Under the pieces are notes generated by a model. It was not told the DNA's origin. It made no database searches and saw nothing but the letters and a program-made list of their open reading frames with translations. A stretch of DNA of 64,000 nucleotides from Limnobacter sp. SAORIC-580 (GTDB taxonomy: Bacteria > Pseudomonadota > Gammaproteobacteria > Burkholderiales > Burkholderiaceae_B). Positions 36,301 through 45,495 of the stretch are shown piece after piece. How positions within the stretch are numbered: position 1 is the first letter of the stretch; each line of letters opens with the position of its first letter. The stretch lies in the NCBI RefSeq assembly GCF_013004065.1, contig NZ_CP053084.1:806001-870000 (forward strand), written 5' to 3'. Position numbers and translations under genes: made by a program.

Positions 36301-37563
36301 TTATTGTCGCAAGAAGCTGGCCGCTTGACGCTGTGCAAGCAGCACCAAATTGCCTTGCGCAATTGACACATCAATCAGGTGAAGTCCCCAATTCGATCCG
36401 CCAATAAATTCACCGGGATAGTCGTCTGCGCGCGGATCGTCGGGGTTTGCCACGATACTCGCTTCAAGATAACTGACACCATTCGGCCCCACCTTGCATT
36501 CTCCTTTCACTTGCCCGGGCATGGAGTAGTAGGGGGTGGGAATGGTGAAGTTGCTGATTGGATTCGCGTAGGGGCCGCCAGGTCCACGTGGAATCAGTAA
36601 CACACGAAATACCGGTGGCTGCTGGCGAGGCACAATAGGAAACAAATCTGCTTGTCCGCCTGCCAGTGCTGCGGGGTTTGTGCACAGCGCTTGTTGACCT
36701 TCTTCAGCGCTTAAACCAAAGCGTGGATCTTCAAGCTGAGGATCGCCTGCGCGGTAGGTCACATAGGCCACTACGCAGCCCAGTTGGTTGGCATTTCGAC
36801 AAGCGGGTACCGTTTGAAACGATCCGCCCACATCGCGACCCTTGGGCACCAGCACATTGGTACCGGGTATGTGGGCTGAAATGAAACGGCTCATCAGCTC
36901 GGGTCTGGTTTCAATTTCCTCTGCAATCAGCCTGCGCAAAATGCCCGAACCTTGAGAGTGCCCCACCAAAATAAAACCGCGTCCATCGCTTTGATTCGCG
37001 ATGTATTCCTTGAAGGCGTCCAGTACATCGGCATACGCCACTTCACCGGCATTCGGTGCAATGTCGATACCGCCCAGTGCACCCGTGAATGTGGTCAGGC
37101 CCAGCGCGGTCAATGTGCGCTGTCGGTAAACGGGTGCGAACTGACGACACACCTCGCCATAACGGCCAAATTGCAGTGCAGTGGTTTGTTGTTCTTGCAA
37201 GTCATCATTCAAGTCTGAGTTGCCCATCAGGTCGATGCTGGTGGTTGGGTAGACGTAGAAACAATCCACTTGGGGCGCTGTGGCAGATGCGTAGCTTAGT
37301 GTGGTAGCAGTGGCATCTGCAGCCACTGCAGTGCTGTCAAAATTGCCGTTGCACACGTTGCTGGTTCCCATCAAATCGGGGTGACACAACCAATTGCTGG
37401 TGCCTGTGTACAAAGTGCTTTGGTAGCCCGGGAACGGGTTGCTGGTATTGGCGGCACTCGCGCCTACTCGTGTGGCAGCACTGCTGGTGCTGCTTGAGTC
37501 TCCACCGCATGCGGACAGCAACAGCGATACAGTCGCAACGCTCAATAAAAATGGATGAATCAC
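36301..37563 (-). CDS. DUF3089 lipoprotein, alpha/beta-hydrolase-like
   Basis: The 420-residue protein has a lipoprotein signal with lipobox LLSAC (Cys near residue 19) and a Ser-rich linker. A nucleophile elbow GHSQGSGILRRL and the upstream VDCFYVYPTTS segment are typical of DUF3089, a lipase-like family. It is probably an envelope-anchored esterase or lipase of unknown substrate. Its start overlaps the ceramidase stop (ATGA), so the two are translationally coupled and likely act on related lipids. Confidence 0.82.
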   Translation of the reverse strand: MIHPFLLSVATVSLLLSACGGDSSSTSSAATRVGASAANTSNPFPGYQSTLYTGTSNWLCHPDLMGTSNVCNGNFDSTAVAADATATTLSYASATAPQVDCFYVYPTTSIDLMGNSDLNDDLQEQQTTALQFGRYGEVCRQFAPVYRQRTLTALGLTTFTGALGGIDIAPNAGEVAYADVLDAFKEYIANQSDGRGFILVGHSQGSGILRRLIAEEIETRPELMSRFISAHIPGTNVLVPKGRDVGGSFQTVPACRNANQLGCVVAYVTYRAGDPQLEDPRFGLSAEEGQQALCTNPAALAGGQADLFPIVPRQQPPVFRVLLIPRGPGGPYANPISNFTIPTPYYSMPGQVKGECKVGPNGVSYLEASIVANPDDPRADDYPGEFIGGSNWGLHLIDVSIAQGNLVLLAQRQAASFLRQ

Positions 37564-40010
37564 ATTCTTCTCCCGTCACTGCAGGTGGCACCTGTAGCCG
37601 TTACATCAAACGCCTCGCTCACACCTTCAAATGGCTCGGGCGACCTCGCTGGTACGGCAACACCCCGGTGCTTGATTCGATATTTACCCGCAGGCGTGTT
37701 GGCCGGAATTTTCCATTCCGCCAAGGCGGAGGATACAAAGCCGGGCAATGGAATCGGGCTTAAGTACGGCGTGGGCTCGAAGGGCTGCCAGCGGAAAATC
37801 AGTTCGGGCGAACGGTCGTGGGTAAAACTTTCCCATTCACCGTTCGCATTCATTCGCTCCACTTCCACAATCGCCAGCCCACGGGTTTTCATGTTGCGCG
37901 GATGAGCGCTTTGAAATTGTGCGGTCACCGTGTTGCCGGCCGTCACCGTGGGTGTGGGTTGGGCCAATACATCGCCAAATGCGGCACTGGGGGCCTGATC
38001 AAACGGCACATAGGGTGGGCGGGGAATCGGGTTGCTGGTCACTGTGCGGGGTGGGCCGGCAGGCGGTTGATTTTGCTGGGCCAATGACAGGGCCAGCCTG
38101 CGGCTTTCCTGTTGCACGGCGGCCAGCGTCCAGGGTCCAAATTGCGTGGAGGCGCCCTCATATTGCTGAATGGAATATTCTTCACGCGTGGTGAGGTAAT
38201 TGACAAAATCATTGCTCAGGCCACTGATGATCACCTGGTCAATGCCTTGTGGCTCCAACACTTCCAGCACAGTTTGACGAATGCGCCGCCCGGCCATGGT
38301 GGTGATTTCCCAAGGCAAGCCCAACACTGCCACATTGCCAATGGTGAACAACTGAAATGGCAGCACATTGTTGCTGAAGTTCAGGGGCGGGCCGAGTACA
38401 AACAGCACAGGTTTTTCAGCTTGGCAACTTAGGCTGGTGCCAGCGGGCACCGCGTCAAATGGAAGGTCATTCAGGTTGCACAGCACGGCGGTGGCCAATA
38501 TTTCCGGTGGCAGTTTGCCTGCGGCCAGCGCAGCCAGGTCGCGGGTGAGGCGGGCCGGGTCGGTGCGGCCGTTGCAGCTCGCGCCTTCCACTGTGGGGCC
38601 AGGGCCGTCTTCAGCGCCTGCACCAAATGACACGCCCATGGCGGCGGTGCAGGTTTTTTTCACGGCGCTGTTCAGTGATTCTGGGTGGCGCAGTGAATTC
38701 AGCACCACGGGGTCTGTAATTTCCACTTCGTCCATCTTCACGTGGAATTGTGCAAAATTCACTCCACCACGCACCAACTGGTTGGCATCGCGGTACAGGG
38801 TCAGTGCGCGCGCCAGTTGCTTGCTGCCGTTGATTTCCACAGCCTTCAATTCATCGGTAGAGCCACCACGTTCCTCAAAAGGTTTGTCTTTGAAGAAAAT
38901 ATTGGGGCTGCTGTCACCTTCATCGGTTTGTGCAAATGCAGCCACGAAAGTGTCTTTCCCGGCCGGTGCCTCGTATTGTGTGCCCATCAATTTTTCAAAG
39001 GCCAATGCTGCCCAACCTTTGTTGTCTGAGGAAATCAAGGGATTGGTGTTGCCTGTGGTGGTGGGGTGCACACCAAACCAGTTGATTTGCCCGATGGGTG
39101 TGCCATCGGCGCGGCGCAGTTTCAGCAGTGCCATTTCCTTGTTCACATTCTGGCTTTCACCACGCTGGTTCAAGTACTGGTTGCGTTCTTCTTGCGGGTT
39201 TTGATCGTATGCAATCGCAGAGCGATTCACATTGGCATTCAACAATTCACCATTGTTGACCAACAGGCGACCTGGCTCTGGGTTGGCTTGCAGGTTGGCA
39301 TGTGCACGTCGAATGGCTTCCACAATGCCGTCTACGATGAAGTTGTAAACCTCCTCGTCATGCCCCAAACGGAACGCATTGAAAGCGGTGAAGTGCGCAT
39401 AGCCACCGGGTCCGGCGTGGGTGTGGGTGGCGTTTAGCATGATGTTCTGCTCGTTGTAGAACGGTGCCAATTGAGCATCGGCTGCCACCTTGTTCAAAAC
39501 CCCTTGGCGCACAGCATGGAAAATCATGCCGAGGTCGTTGACCACATACACCACGCGGTTACCGTTGCATGGTGAACCAATCACATACGCGCGGGAAAAC
39601 TGGCGGGTGTGCAGGCCAAGGCTGGCGTGGGTGGGGCTTTCATAACCCATCATCACAGAACCCGCTGCGGGGCCAGTGATGTCGACAATGCCGGTGCCCA
39701 TGGTAAACGCGGTGTTGTTTCTGCAAGTGCCACTGTTCAAGCCTGTGCTGGGTTGAATATTGCTGTTCGGTGTACTGGCTGGGGTCAGGGAGGGGCTGTC
39801 TTGCCCTTCACCGATCAACAGGTTTGGATCGCTTAGCGCACATTGCAAACCTGCGGTGTCAACAAACTCAGCGTTGCCGGGGTTTTCATTGGGGTTGGTG
39901 CGATTGTCGGTTTGGGTCAGATCGCTGCTTTCGCCAAGGCAGCCTGCCAAAGTGGCTGCGGCCAGCAAAACTGTGACAGCGCGAGTTGTGCGATGCAAAT
40001 GGATGTTCAT
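37560..40010 (-). CDS. Neutral ceramidase-like lipoprotein
   Basis: The 816-residue protein starts MNIHLHRTT and has the lipobox TLAGC. The body matches the neutral/alkaline ceramidase N-terminal domain: GTGIVDITGPAAGSVMMGY, VVYVVNDLGM and the zinc-site segment NATHTHAGPGG. Neutral ceramidases cleave the amide bond of ceramide to sphingosine and fatty acid; the substrate here may be another N-acyl lipid. The C-terminal Ig-like region contains VTAGNTVTAQFQSAHPRN. A good AAAGGAG lies 21 nt upstream of the ATG, unusually far. It is coupled to the DUF3089 gene. Confidence 0.85.
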   Translation of the reverse strand: MNIHLHRTTRAVTVLLAAATLAGCLGESSDLTQTDNRTNPNENPGNAEFVDTAGLQCALSDPNLLIGEGQDSPSLTPASTPNSNIQPSTGLNSGTCRNNTAFTMGTGIVDITGPAAGSVMMGYESPTHASLGLHTRQFSRAYVIGSPCNGNRVVYVVNDLGMIFHAVRQGVLNKVAADAQLAPFYNEQNIMLNATHTHAGPGGYAHFTAFNAFRLGHDEEVYNFIVDGIVEAIRRAHANLQANPEPGRLLVNNGELLNANVNRSAIAYDQNPQEERNQYLNQRGESQNVNKEMALLKLRRADGTPIGQINWFGVHPTTTGNTNPLISSDNKGWAALAFEKLMGTQYEAPAGKDTFVAAFAQTDEGDSSPNIFFKDKPFEERGGSTDELKAVEINGSKQLARALTLYRDANQLVRGGVNFAQFHVKMDEVEITDPVVLNSLRHPESLNSAVKKTCTAAMGVSFGAGAEDGPGPTVEGASCNGRTDPARLTRDLAALAAGKLPPEILATAVLCNLNDLPFDAVPAGTSLSCQAEKPVLFVLGPPLNFSNNVLPFQLFTIGNVAVLGLPWEITTMAGRRIRQTVLEVLEPQGIDQVIISGLSNDFVNYLTTREEYSIQQYEGASTQFGPWTLAAVQQESRRLALSLAQQNQPPAGPPRTVTSNPIPRPPYVPFDQAPSAAFGDVLAQPTPTVTAGNTVTAQFQSAHPRNMKTRGLAIVEVERMNANGEWESFTHDRSPELIFRWQPFEPTPYLSPIPLPGFVSSALAEWKIPANTPAGKYRIKHRGVAVPARSPEPFEGVSEAFDVTATGATCSDGRRM

Positions 40011-40096
40011 TGTGAATACTTGTTGTGTGTGTCTCCTTTGATTCTTACTGCTTCGTTGTTGGCACAGATTCAGGCCAGGGCTCCATGTGACGTACT

Positions 40097-40114
40097 GTGT
40101 CGTGTAACCGACAC
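40097..40114. promoter_or_regulatory. Inverted repeat upstream of the ceramidase operon (candidate operator)
   Basis: GTGTCG-N6-CGACAC, a perfect 6-bp dyad, lies about 90 nt upstream of the ceramidase start and just beyond the nitroreductase stop. The shape fits a TetR- or GntR-type operator, but no local regulator is evident. Confidence 0.35.
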
Positions 40115-40146
40115 TAGTCACTTTTGAAGCCCTGAAGCGGGGGCGC

Positions 40147-40749
40147 TTAAAAAGTGTTGTTCACCAGCACTTCGTCCAGGCTGAGCTGGCCGGGCTTTGG
40201 CCAAGGCGCTTTGGTTCCTTTTCCAATGGCCACCATGGGGCCCATCACATGGTCAGCAGGCAAGTTGATCAACTTGGCCACCGCTTCAATGTCAAATCCG
40301 ATCATCGGGCAGGAATCCAGGCCAATGCCTTTGGCGGCCAGCATCAGCGTTTGCATGGCCATGCCAATGGATCGTTGGGCTTCATCGCGCTGCAACCAAT
40401 CGCGACCATCGTGGAAAGGTCCCATCCAGCCAACCAGCAAATCTGCGACTTCTTTTGGCGCCTGCACCCAATAGCGTGAAGGGTCTTTCTGCCAGGCTTT
40501 CATGTCGGCGGTCATGATGACCAGCAAGGATGAGTCCGTGATTTGGGTTTGGTCGTTGCCCAGTTTGCGCATTTCTGCACGCAGGACCTTGTCGCGTACC
40601 ACCACGAAACGCCAATGCTGAATGTTGAAACTGGTCGGTGCCTGAATGGCGGCCTCGAACAGTTTTTTCTCATCGTCTGCGGAGATGATGTGCTCGGGAT
40701 CAAATGCCTTGATGGCCCGGCGTTGATAAATTGCGTCAAATAATTCCAT
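40147..40749 (-). CDS. Nitroreductase family FMN protein
   Basis: The 200-residue flavoprotein begins MELFDAIYQRRAIKAFDPEH with the FMN-phosphate-binding Arg pair of the family, has the core QAPTSFNIQHWRFVVV, and ends with MVAIGKGTKAPWPKPGQLSLDEVL. Members reduce nitro groups, quinones or related electrophiles with NAD(P)H. The start at 40749 gives the conserved family N-terminus. It lies between a catalase terminator and the ceramidase promoter, so it appears to be its own unit. Confidence 0.87.
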   Translation of the reverse strand: MELFDAIYQRRAIKAFDPEHIISADDEKKLFEAAIQAPTSFNIQHWRFVVVRDKVLRAEMRKLGNDQTQITDSSLLVIMTADMKAWQKDPSRYWVQAPKEVADLLVGWMGPFHDGRDWLQRDEAQRSIGMAMQTLMLAAKGIGLDSCPMIGFDIEAVAKLINLPADHVMGPMVAIGKGTKAPWPKPGQLSLDEVLVNNTF

Positions 40750-40782
40750 GTACTGCTCCTTGTGGACTGCTGTGCACCGCAT

Positions 40783-40816
40783 AAAAAAAGCCGGAACCCT
40801 GGAGGGGGAACCGGCC
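40783..40816 (-). terminator. Rho-independent terminator after the catalase-like gene
   Basis: On the minus strand GCCGGTTCCC pairs with GGGTTCCGGC (a 2-nt internal mismatch) and seven T residues follow. It lies 30 nt past the catalase-like stop. Confidence 0.8.
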
Positions 40817-40846
40817 AATAGTGTACAGGCTAAAAGGGAAAGTCGT

Positions 40847-41848
40847 TTATTTGGCCAAACGACGTGCCTGTGACACTGCGTAGCTGCCTGCCCGTGCTGC
40901 AAGCAAAGGATCATCCGATCCTTCGATACCGGTGGGCAATACCAGTGGGTTGAAGTTGATGCCGTCGCAAGCGGACTTGTCTGTCACTGCGGTTACTTTC
41001 AGGCGACCGGCCACTACTTTTTTACGGTCGTCAGGCCAGGCCACAGTGGCGTTGTCGGTGGGGTCTCCAGCTTCAGCCAGTTGCAGCACCATGTCGAATT
41101 CAACTGGAATTTGTGACACTCGGCCTTTCAGTTCGTCTTCAAGAAACACCTTGGCGTGTGTGGCCAGTTTGTCTTCGGCAATGAATTCCTGGCCTGTTAC
41201 GGGTACAAACATCCACTTTGCGAACTGGGTTTTGCCTGCTGCATTGGTGAACTTGAATGCGTTTGCGCTCCAGTAGTTCACTGCACCGTAGCTGGCAGGT
41301 ACGCCAGTTTTGGCAACCCATTCCATTTGCGGTTTGAAGTCAGGGTACTTGGCGGCCGCCGCTGCTATCTTTGCAGGATCCGGTTTTTTAGTTGCAGGGT
41401 CTGGCTTGCGTGCCTCCAGGAAAGCAAGGAAACCGTCGGGTGTGGCAGCTGTGAAGAAGGGGGATGAAATGTTGGCCATCAGCCATTGCTCGCCATTCGG
41501 CAAGTCAAATTGGGCGGCCAGGCCGCGTACGCCTTTGCCGTTTTCAGGCGCATTGGGATTGCCGCCACCCACGGAAAAGCGCAGGGTAACCGGCACTGGT
41601 TTGCCAGAAAAAACAGACGCTTTGGAAACGGCCGAAGCTGCCTTGTTGCCTGTGAATGTGCCCGCAGCGCAAACGCCGCGAGCGCCTGACCGGCGCGAAC
41701 CCGCATGCGTGCCAAACACACCTTCAAGGCCGTCCACCAAATTCACTGCGTTGGCCGGTTCGCTGGGAATTGCAGTCTGAGCGACCGCTGTTTGTGTGCC
41801 AAGGGCGGCCAGTGCCGCAACAACTGCCAAACCAATTGCTGTTCTCAT
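40847..41848 (-). CDS. Exported catalase-family peroxidase (SrpA-like)
   Basis: The 333-residue protein has a signal peptide (MRTAIGLAVVAALAALGTQTAVA), so it acts in the periplasm. It is a short catalase-fold heme protein: FGTHAGSRRSGARGVCAAGTF carries the distal His region, and VTLRFSVGGGNPNAPENGKGVRGLA is the diagnostic core. SrpA-type proteins are smaller than classical catalases and mainly peroxidatic. AAGGA precedes the ATG at 41848 at good distance; two further in-frame ATGs lie upstream. It is monocistronic, with its own terminator. Confidence 0.85.
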   Translation of the reverse strand: MRTAIGLAVVAALAALGTQTAVAQTAIPSEPANAVNLVDGLEGVFGTHAGSRRSGARGVCAAGTFTGNKAASAVSKASVFSGKPVPVTLRFSVGGGNPNAPENGKGVRGLAAQFDLPNGEQWLMANISSPFFTAATPDGFLAFLEARKPDPATKKPDPAKIAAAAAKYPDFKPQMEWVAKTGVPASYGAVNYWSANAFKFTNAAGKTQFAKWMFVPVTGQEFIAEDKLATHAKVFLEDELKGRVSQIPVEFDMVLQLAEAGDPTDNATVAWPDDRKKVVAGRLKVTAVTDKSACDGINFNPLVLPTGIEGSDDPLLAARAGSYAVSQARRLAK

Positions 41849-41963
41849 TTCCTGCATCCTTCTTTTGATGGTCATCGATCTCGCAACCCACCCGGTGAGC
41901 CGGATGGTCTACGCTATAGATCGCTGACGCGAGAAGGAAGTTACAGTGTCACAAAAATATAAT

Positions 41964-43178
41964 TTATTGGGTAGGCAGCAGGTTCTTGATCACTGACTCG
42001 GCGACGCGCTGATTCATGTAACGCGGTACCGCATAAGTAAAGCGGGCTTCTGCGATTGCAGACTTGGCCACAGCGGGAATGTCAGTTGCTTTCAAGGCAG
42101 CCAGCTGGGTTGGAATGCCAAACTTTTCATTCATGGTGCGAATACGGGCAATAAAGGCCCTGGCCAGGTGTACGTCGTCGGCACCTTTGTCACCAATGCC
42201 GCACGCGCGGGCCAGAATGGCCAGGCGGTCGGCACAGTTGGGCAGGGAATAGTCCAGCACATGGGGCATCACTATAGCATTGGCCAGGCCATGGGGCGTG
42301 TGGTACAAGGCACCAAATTTGTGAGCAATGCCATGCACATAACCCACTCCGGCTTGTGTGAAAGCAATGCCAGCCAGGTGCGATGCCCGAGCCATTTTCT
42401 GGCGAGCTTCCAGGTTGCTGCCGTCTGCAACAGCAGTTTCCAGGTGCTTCATGATCAGCTGGGTTGCTTCCAGGGCTTTTTCATTGGTTTTTCGGGTGGC
42501 ATTGCGTGATACAAAGGCTTCCACAGCGTGGGTTAAGGCGTCCATGCCCGTGGCCGAGGTGATGTGCGCAGGCAAGCCGGTCATGAGCGATCCATCCAGC
42601 GCGGCGGCCGTGGGCAACAAGCGAATGTCCATGGCGGCTACTTTCCGTTTGTTTTCTGTGTCGCTGACCACGGCCGCAATGGTGACTTCTGCACCGGTAC
42701 CAGCGGTAGTGGGTACGGCAAACAAGGGAATCATGCCCTTGTGCACCCGCAGCAAGCCGGTCAGTTTCAATACAGGCTTGTTGTTCTTGGCGCGGGCACC
42801 AATCATTTTGGCGGCATCAATGGGGCTTCCTCCGCCCACTGCCAAAATAGCCTGGCAGCCGTTTTCCATCAGCATGCGGTAACCGGCTTCAATTTGCTCC
42901 ACAGTGGGGTTGGGTTCCACGCCGTCATACACCACGTACTTCACGCCCTGGGTTTCAAGCTCAGCCTTCATTTTCTCAAGTACGCCAAGCTTGACCAACA
43001 CAGCATCGGTCACGATCAATACATTGCGGTGGCCCGCGTCGGCCATGTGCCGAACCAAGTCCAGTGAGGAACCGGTGCCTTCGAACATGCGGGGCCACTT
43101 GAAGGGCATCAGTGCAGTGACCACTTTGAAAATGGCCATATAAATGCGTAACGCGAGCACTTCGAGTGCATGCAACAT
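41964..43178 (-). CDS. Iron-containing alcohol dehydrogenase
   Basis: The 404-residue group III alcohol dehydrogenase has an N-terminal nucleotide-binding domain (AVGGGSPIDAAKMIGARA, with the GGGS motif) and a C-terminal metal domain with the Fe-ligand region MDALTHAVEAFVS and GIAHKFGALYHTPHGLANA. It interconverts an alcohol and an aldehyde with NAD(H); the substrate is not evident. GGAG precedes the ATG. An unusual ~30-residue hydrophobic N-terminal extension (LRIYMAIFKVVTALMPF) could loosely associate it with membrane. Confidence 0.87.
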   Translation of the reverse strand: MLHALEVLALRIYMAIFKVVTALMPFKWPRMFEGTGSSLDLVRHMADAGHRNVLIVTDAVLVKLGVLEKMKAELETQGVKYVVYDGVEPNPTVEQIEAGYRMLMENGCQAILAVGGGSPIDAAKMIGARAKNNKPVLKLTGLLRVHKGMIPLFAVPTTAGTGAEVTIAAVVSDTENKRKVAAMDIRLLPTAAALDGSLMTGLPAHITSATGMDALTHAVEAFVSRNATRKTNEKALEATQLIMKHLETAVADGSNLEARQKMARASHLAGIAFTQAGVGYVHGIAHKFGALYHTPHGLANAIVMPHVLDYSLPNCADRLAILARACGIGDKGADDVHLARAFIARIRTMNEKFGIPTQLAALKATDIPAVAKSAIAEARFTYAVPRYMNQRVAESVIKNLLPTQ

Positions 43179-43355
43179 GCGGGTGTCTCCTAACTTTTAT
43201 TGTGGGGTTAACAGTTGTTACTATGATTGTACAAAGAGTAGGCAGTGTAGAGGCAGAGGAAATATTCCACTTTTCTTGACGATCGGGAAAATTTCACGAG
43301 CCCTTTCGGTCAAGCTTGCCGCACTGTCAACAACAACATTCAAGAGACATTGTTC

Positions 43356-45389
43356 ATGAAGCACCGCAGTACACCCTTAATTGCCGCCTTGGCCACCCTC
43401 AGTATTACGCAACCCGCACTGGCACAAACCGAAAACCTGGACACCTTCGTGGTCTCGGCCACCCGCGAAGCACGCGACCCGTTTGAGGTGCCAGCCTCGG
43501 TCGACAAGATCAACCAGAACACCCTGGAGAAAGCGGCCAGCTTTCAAGTGAATTTGTCGGAAACACTGACCCGTGTGCCGGGTTTGGTCATCAACAACCG
43601 CAATAATTTTGCGCAAGACCTGCAAATTTCAATTCGGGGCTTTGGGGCGCGGGCCACCTCGGGGGTGCGAGGCGTGCGTTTGTTTTCCGATGGCATACCC
43701 GCCACCATGCCGGATGGTTCCGGCCAAATTTCCCACTTCAGTCTGAGTTCAACCGAGTCCATCGAGGTGCTGCGCGGGCCGTTTTCATCCCTGTATGGCA
43801 ATTCCTCGGGCGGCGTGATCTTGCTGACCACCGAGAACCCGCGCGTGGGCACTGAGCTGGAGGTGAACCAGATATTTGGAACCGACAGCACCCGCAGAAG
43901 CGGTATCAAGCTGAACAAGGGCAATGAGGAAGTGGGCATTGTGATTGATGCATCCACTTTCCGAACCGATGGATACCGCGACCACAGCAAAGCACGTCGA
44001 GACAATTTCAACAGCAAAATGGTGTGGAATTTAAGCAGCGACACCAGGCTGAGTTGGGTGGTGAATTATGTGGACATTCCACTGGCGCAAGACCCGGCTG
44101 GCTTGACCGCTGCCCAACTGGCCAGCAACCGCCGGCAGGCTGGCACCAACACGGTGGGCAACAACACCAATAAAACAGTGGAGCAAAGCCAAACAGGCAT
44201 TGTGTTGGAGCACAAGTTCAGCCCCGGCACCAATATCACTTTCAGCCCTTATTACGGGGACAGGAAGATTCGCCAGGTGTTGGCCAGCACTGCGGTGATC
44301 GATTTGAAAAACGAATACAGCGGCGCCGACCTGCGATTTGGGCACCAAACCAGCCTGCTTGGGAAACCCTTGTTTTTGAATGCGGGCTTGACCGTCGGTG
44401 AACTGGAGCAAGCCAGATTGGGCTTTTTTGGTGCCAGCACCACACCCAACCGGGATGAGGCCAACACGGCCAGCCAGTTCGATCAGTACCTGCAGGCGGA
44501 GTATTTTTTCACCGACAAATTGAGTGTGCTGGGCGGGGTTCGAAATTCGTCCATCGAGATCGAATCCAATGATCAATTTTTGAGCAACGGCGACGGCAGT
44601 GGCAGCAAAAAGTACGATGAGGTCACCAGCAATGTGGGCTTCACCTACCGTTTGCAACCCAACATCAACACCTATATTTCATACGGTGAAGGATTCGAGA
44701 CCCCCACCTTGCTTGAAACTGCGTATTTGTCAGTTGCACCACCCAGTCCAAACTTCAACTCCCAGCTGGAAGCCGCAAAAAGTGAGCAACTTGAAATTGG
44801 TGTTAAAGCCAAATTTGGTGGCACCTTGGTGAATGCAGCGCTGTACACGGTAGACACCGACAACGAGATCGTGGTGTTGGCTGCGAACGGTGGTGCCACC
44901 TCATTTCAGAACGCTGGCTCGACCAGTCGCGAAGGTGCGGAACTGGCCCTGCAGCATGCTTTCAACAGGCAATGGCAAGCCAATGCGGCGGTGAATTACA
45001 TTCGTGCCACCTACGACACCTCGGTTAACAGCATTCAGGCCGGCAACAGCTTGCCCAGCATTCCGAAAAAAACCTTCTTCGGTGAGCTGGTCTACAAGCC
45101 TTCAAGCCTGTATGAGGCAGCCACAGAATTGCGGTATGTCGACAAGCTGTTTGCCAACGATGCGAATGATGCGTTTGCCCCTTCCTACTCGGTGGTGAAC
45201 CTGCGCGCCAGCAAGGACTGGCCTTTGAATGGTGGCTGGAATGTGCGCACCTATGCCCGTGTGGACAATGTGTTCGACAAGGAATACGTGGGGTCAGTGA
45301 TTGTGAACCAGGGGGCAGGGCAGTTCTTTGAGCCTGCCAGCGAACGCCAGTTTTTACTGGGCGTTACCGTGGGTTTGAAGTGGAAGTAA
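43356..45389 (+). CDS. TonB-dependent receptor
   Basis: The 677-residue receptor has a signal peptide (cleavage after ALAQ), a TonB box-like LDTFVVSA segment, a plug domain (PGLVINNRNNFAQDLQISIRG; VLRGPFSSLYGNSSGGVI) and a barrel ending LLGVTVGLKWK. It is similar in build to PfeA/FecA-like iron or unknown-ligand receptors. No Fur box is obvious in the 177-nt upstream gap. A TTG two codons earlier is a possible start, but ATG at 43356 is more likely. Ligand unknown. Confidence 0.9.
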   Translation: MKHRSTPLIAALATLSITQPALAQTENLDTFVVSATREARDPFEVPASVDKINQNTLEKAASFQVNLSETLTRVPGLVINNRNNFAQDLQISIRGFGARATSGVRGVRLFSDGIPATMPDGSGQISHFSLSSTESIEVLRGPFSSLYGNSSGGVILLTTENPRVGTELEVNQIFGTDSTRRSGIKLNKGNEEVGIVIDASTFRTDGYRDHSKARRDNFNSKMVWNLSSDTRLSWVVNYVDIPLAQDPAGLTAAQLASNRRQAGTNTVGNNTNKTVEQSQTGIVLEHKFSPGTNITFSPYYGDRKIRQVLASTAVIDLKNEYSGADLRFGHQTSLLGKPLFLNAGLTVGELEQARLGFFGASTTPNRDEANTASQFDQYLQAEYFFTDKLSVLGGVRNSSIEIESNDQFLSNGDGSGSKKYDEVTSNVGFTYRLQPNINTYISYGEGFETPTLLETAYLSVAPPSPNFNSQLEAAKSEQLEIGVKAKFGGTLVNAALYTVDTDNEIVVLAANGGATSFQNAGSTSREGAELALQHAFNRQWQANAAVNYIRATYDTSVNSIQAGNSLPSIPKKTFFGELVYKPSSLYEAATELRYVDKLFANDANDAFAPSYSVVNLRASKDWPLNGGWNVRTYARVDNVFDKEYVGSVIVNQGAGQFFEPASERQFLLGVTVGLKWK

Positions 45390-45418
45390 GCACTCATGTG
45401 ACTGTCAGGTAACTTTAG

Positions 45419-45451
45419 AGCGCCCACACCACTCCCCGTGGCTTGGGCGCT
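45419..45451 (+). terminator. Stem-loop after the TonB receptor gene
   Basis: AGCGCCCA pairs with TGGGCGCT, with an inner CCAC/GTGG pair. The T run is absent, so terminator strength is uncertain. Confidence 0.5.
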
Positions 45452-45495
45452 GTTAGAATCTGACACACATAATTTTCACAATCAGGTTTGCCGCC

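Noticed and set aside
38368..39204. A 278-codon plus-strand open frame opposite the ceramidase gene
   Set aside because: Antisense shadow of a conserved gene, with low-complexity Ser/Pro-rich translation and no ribosome site.
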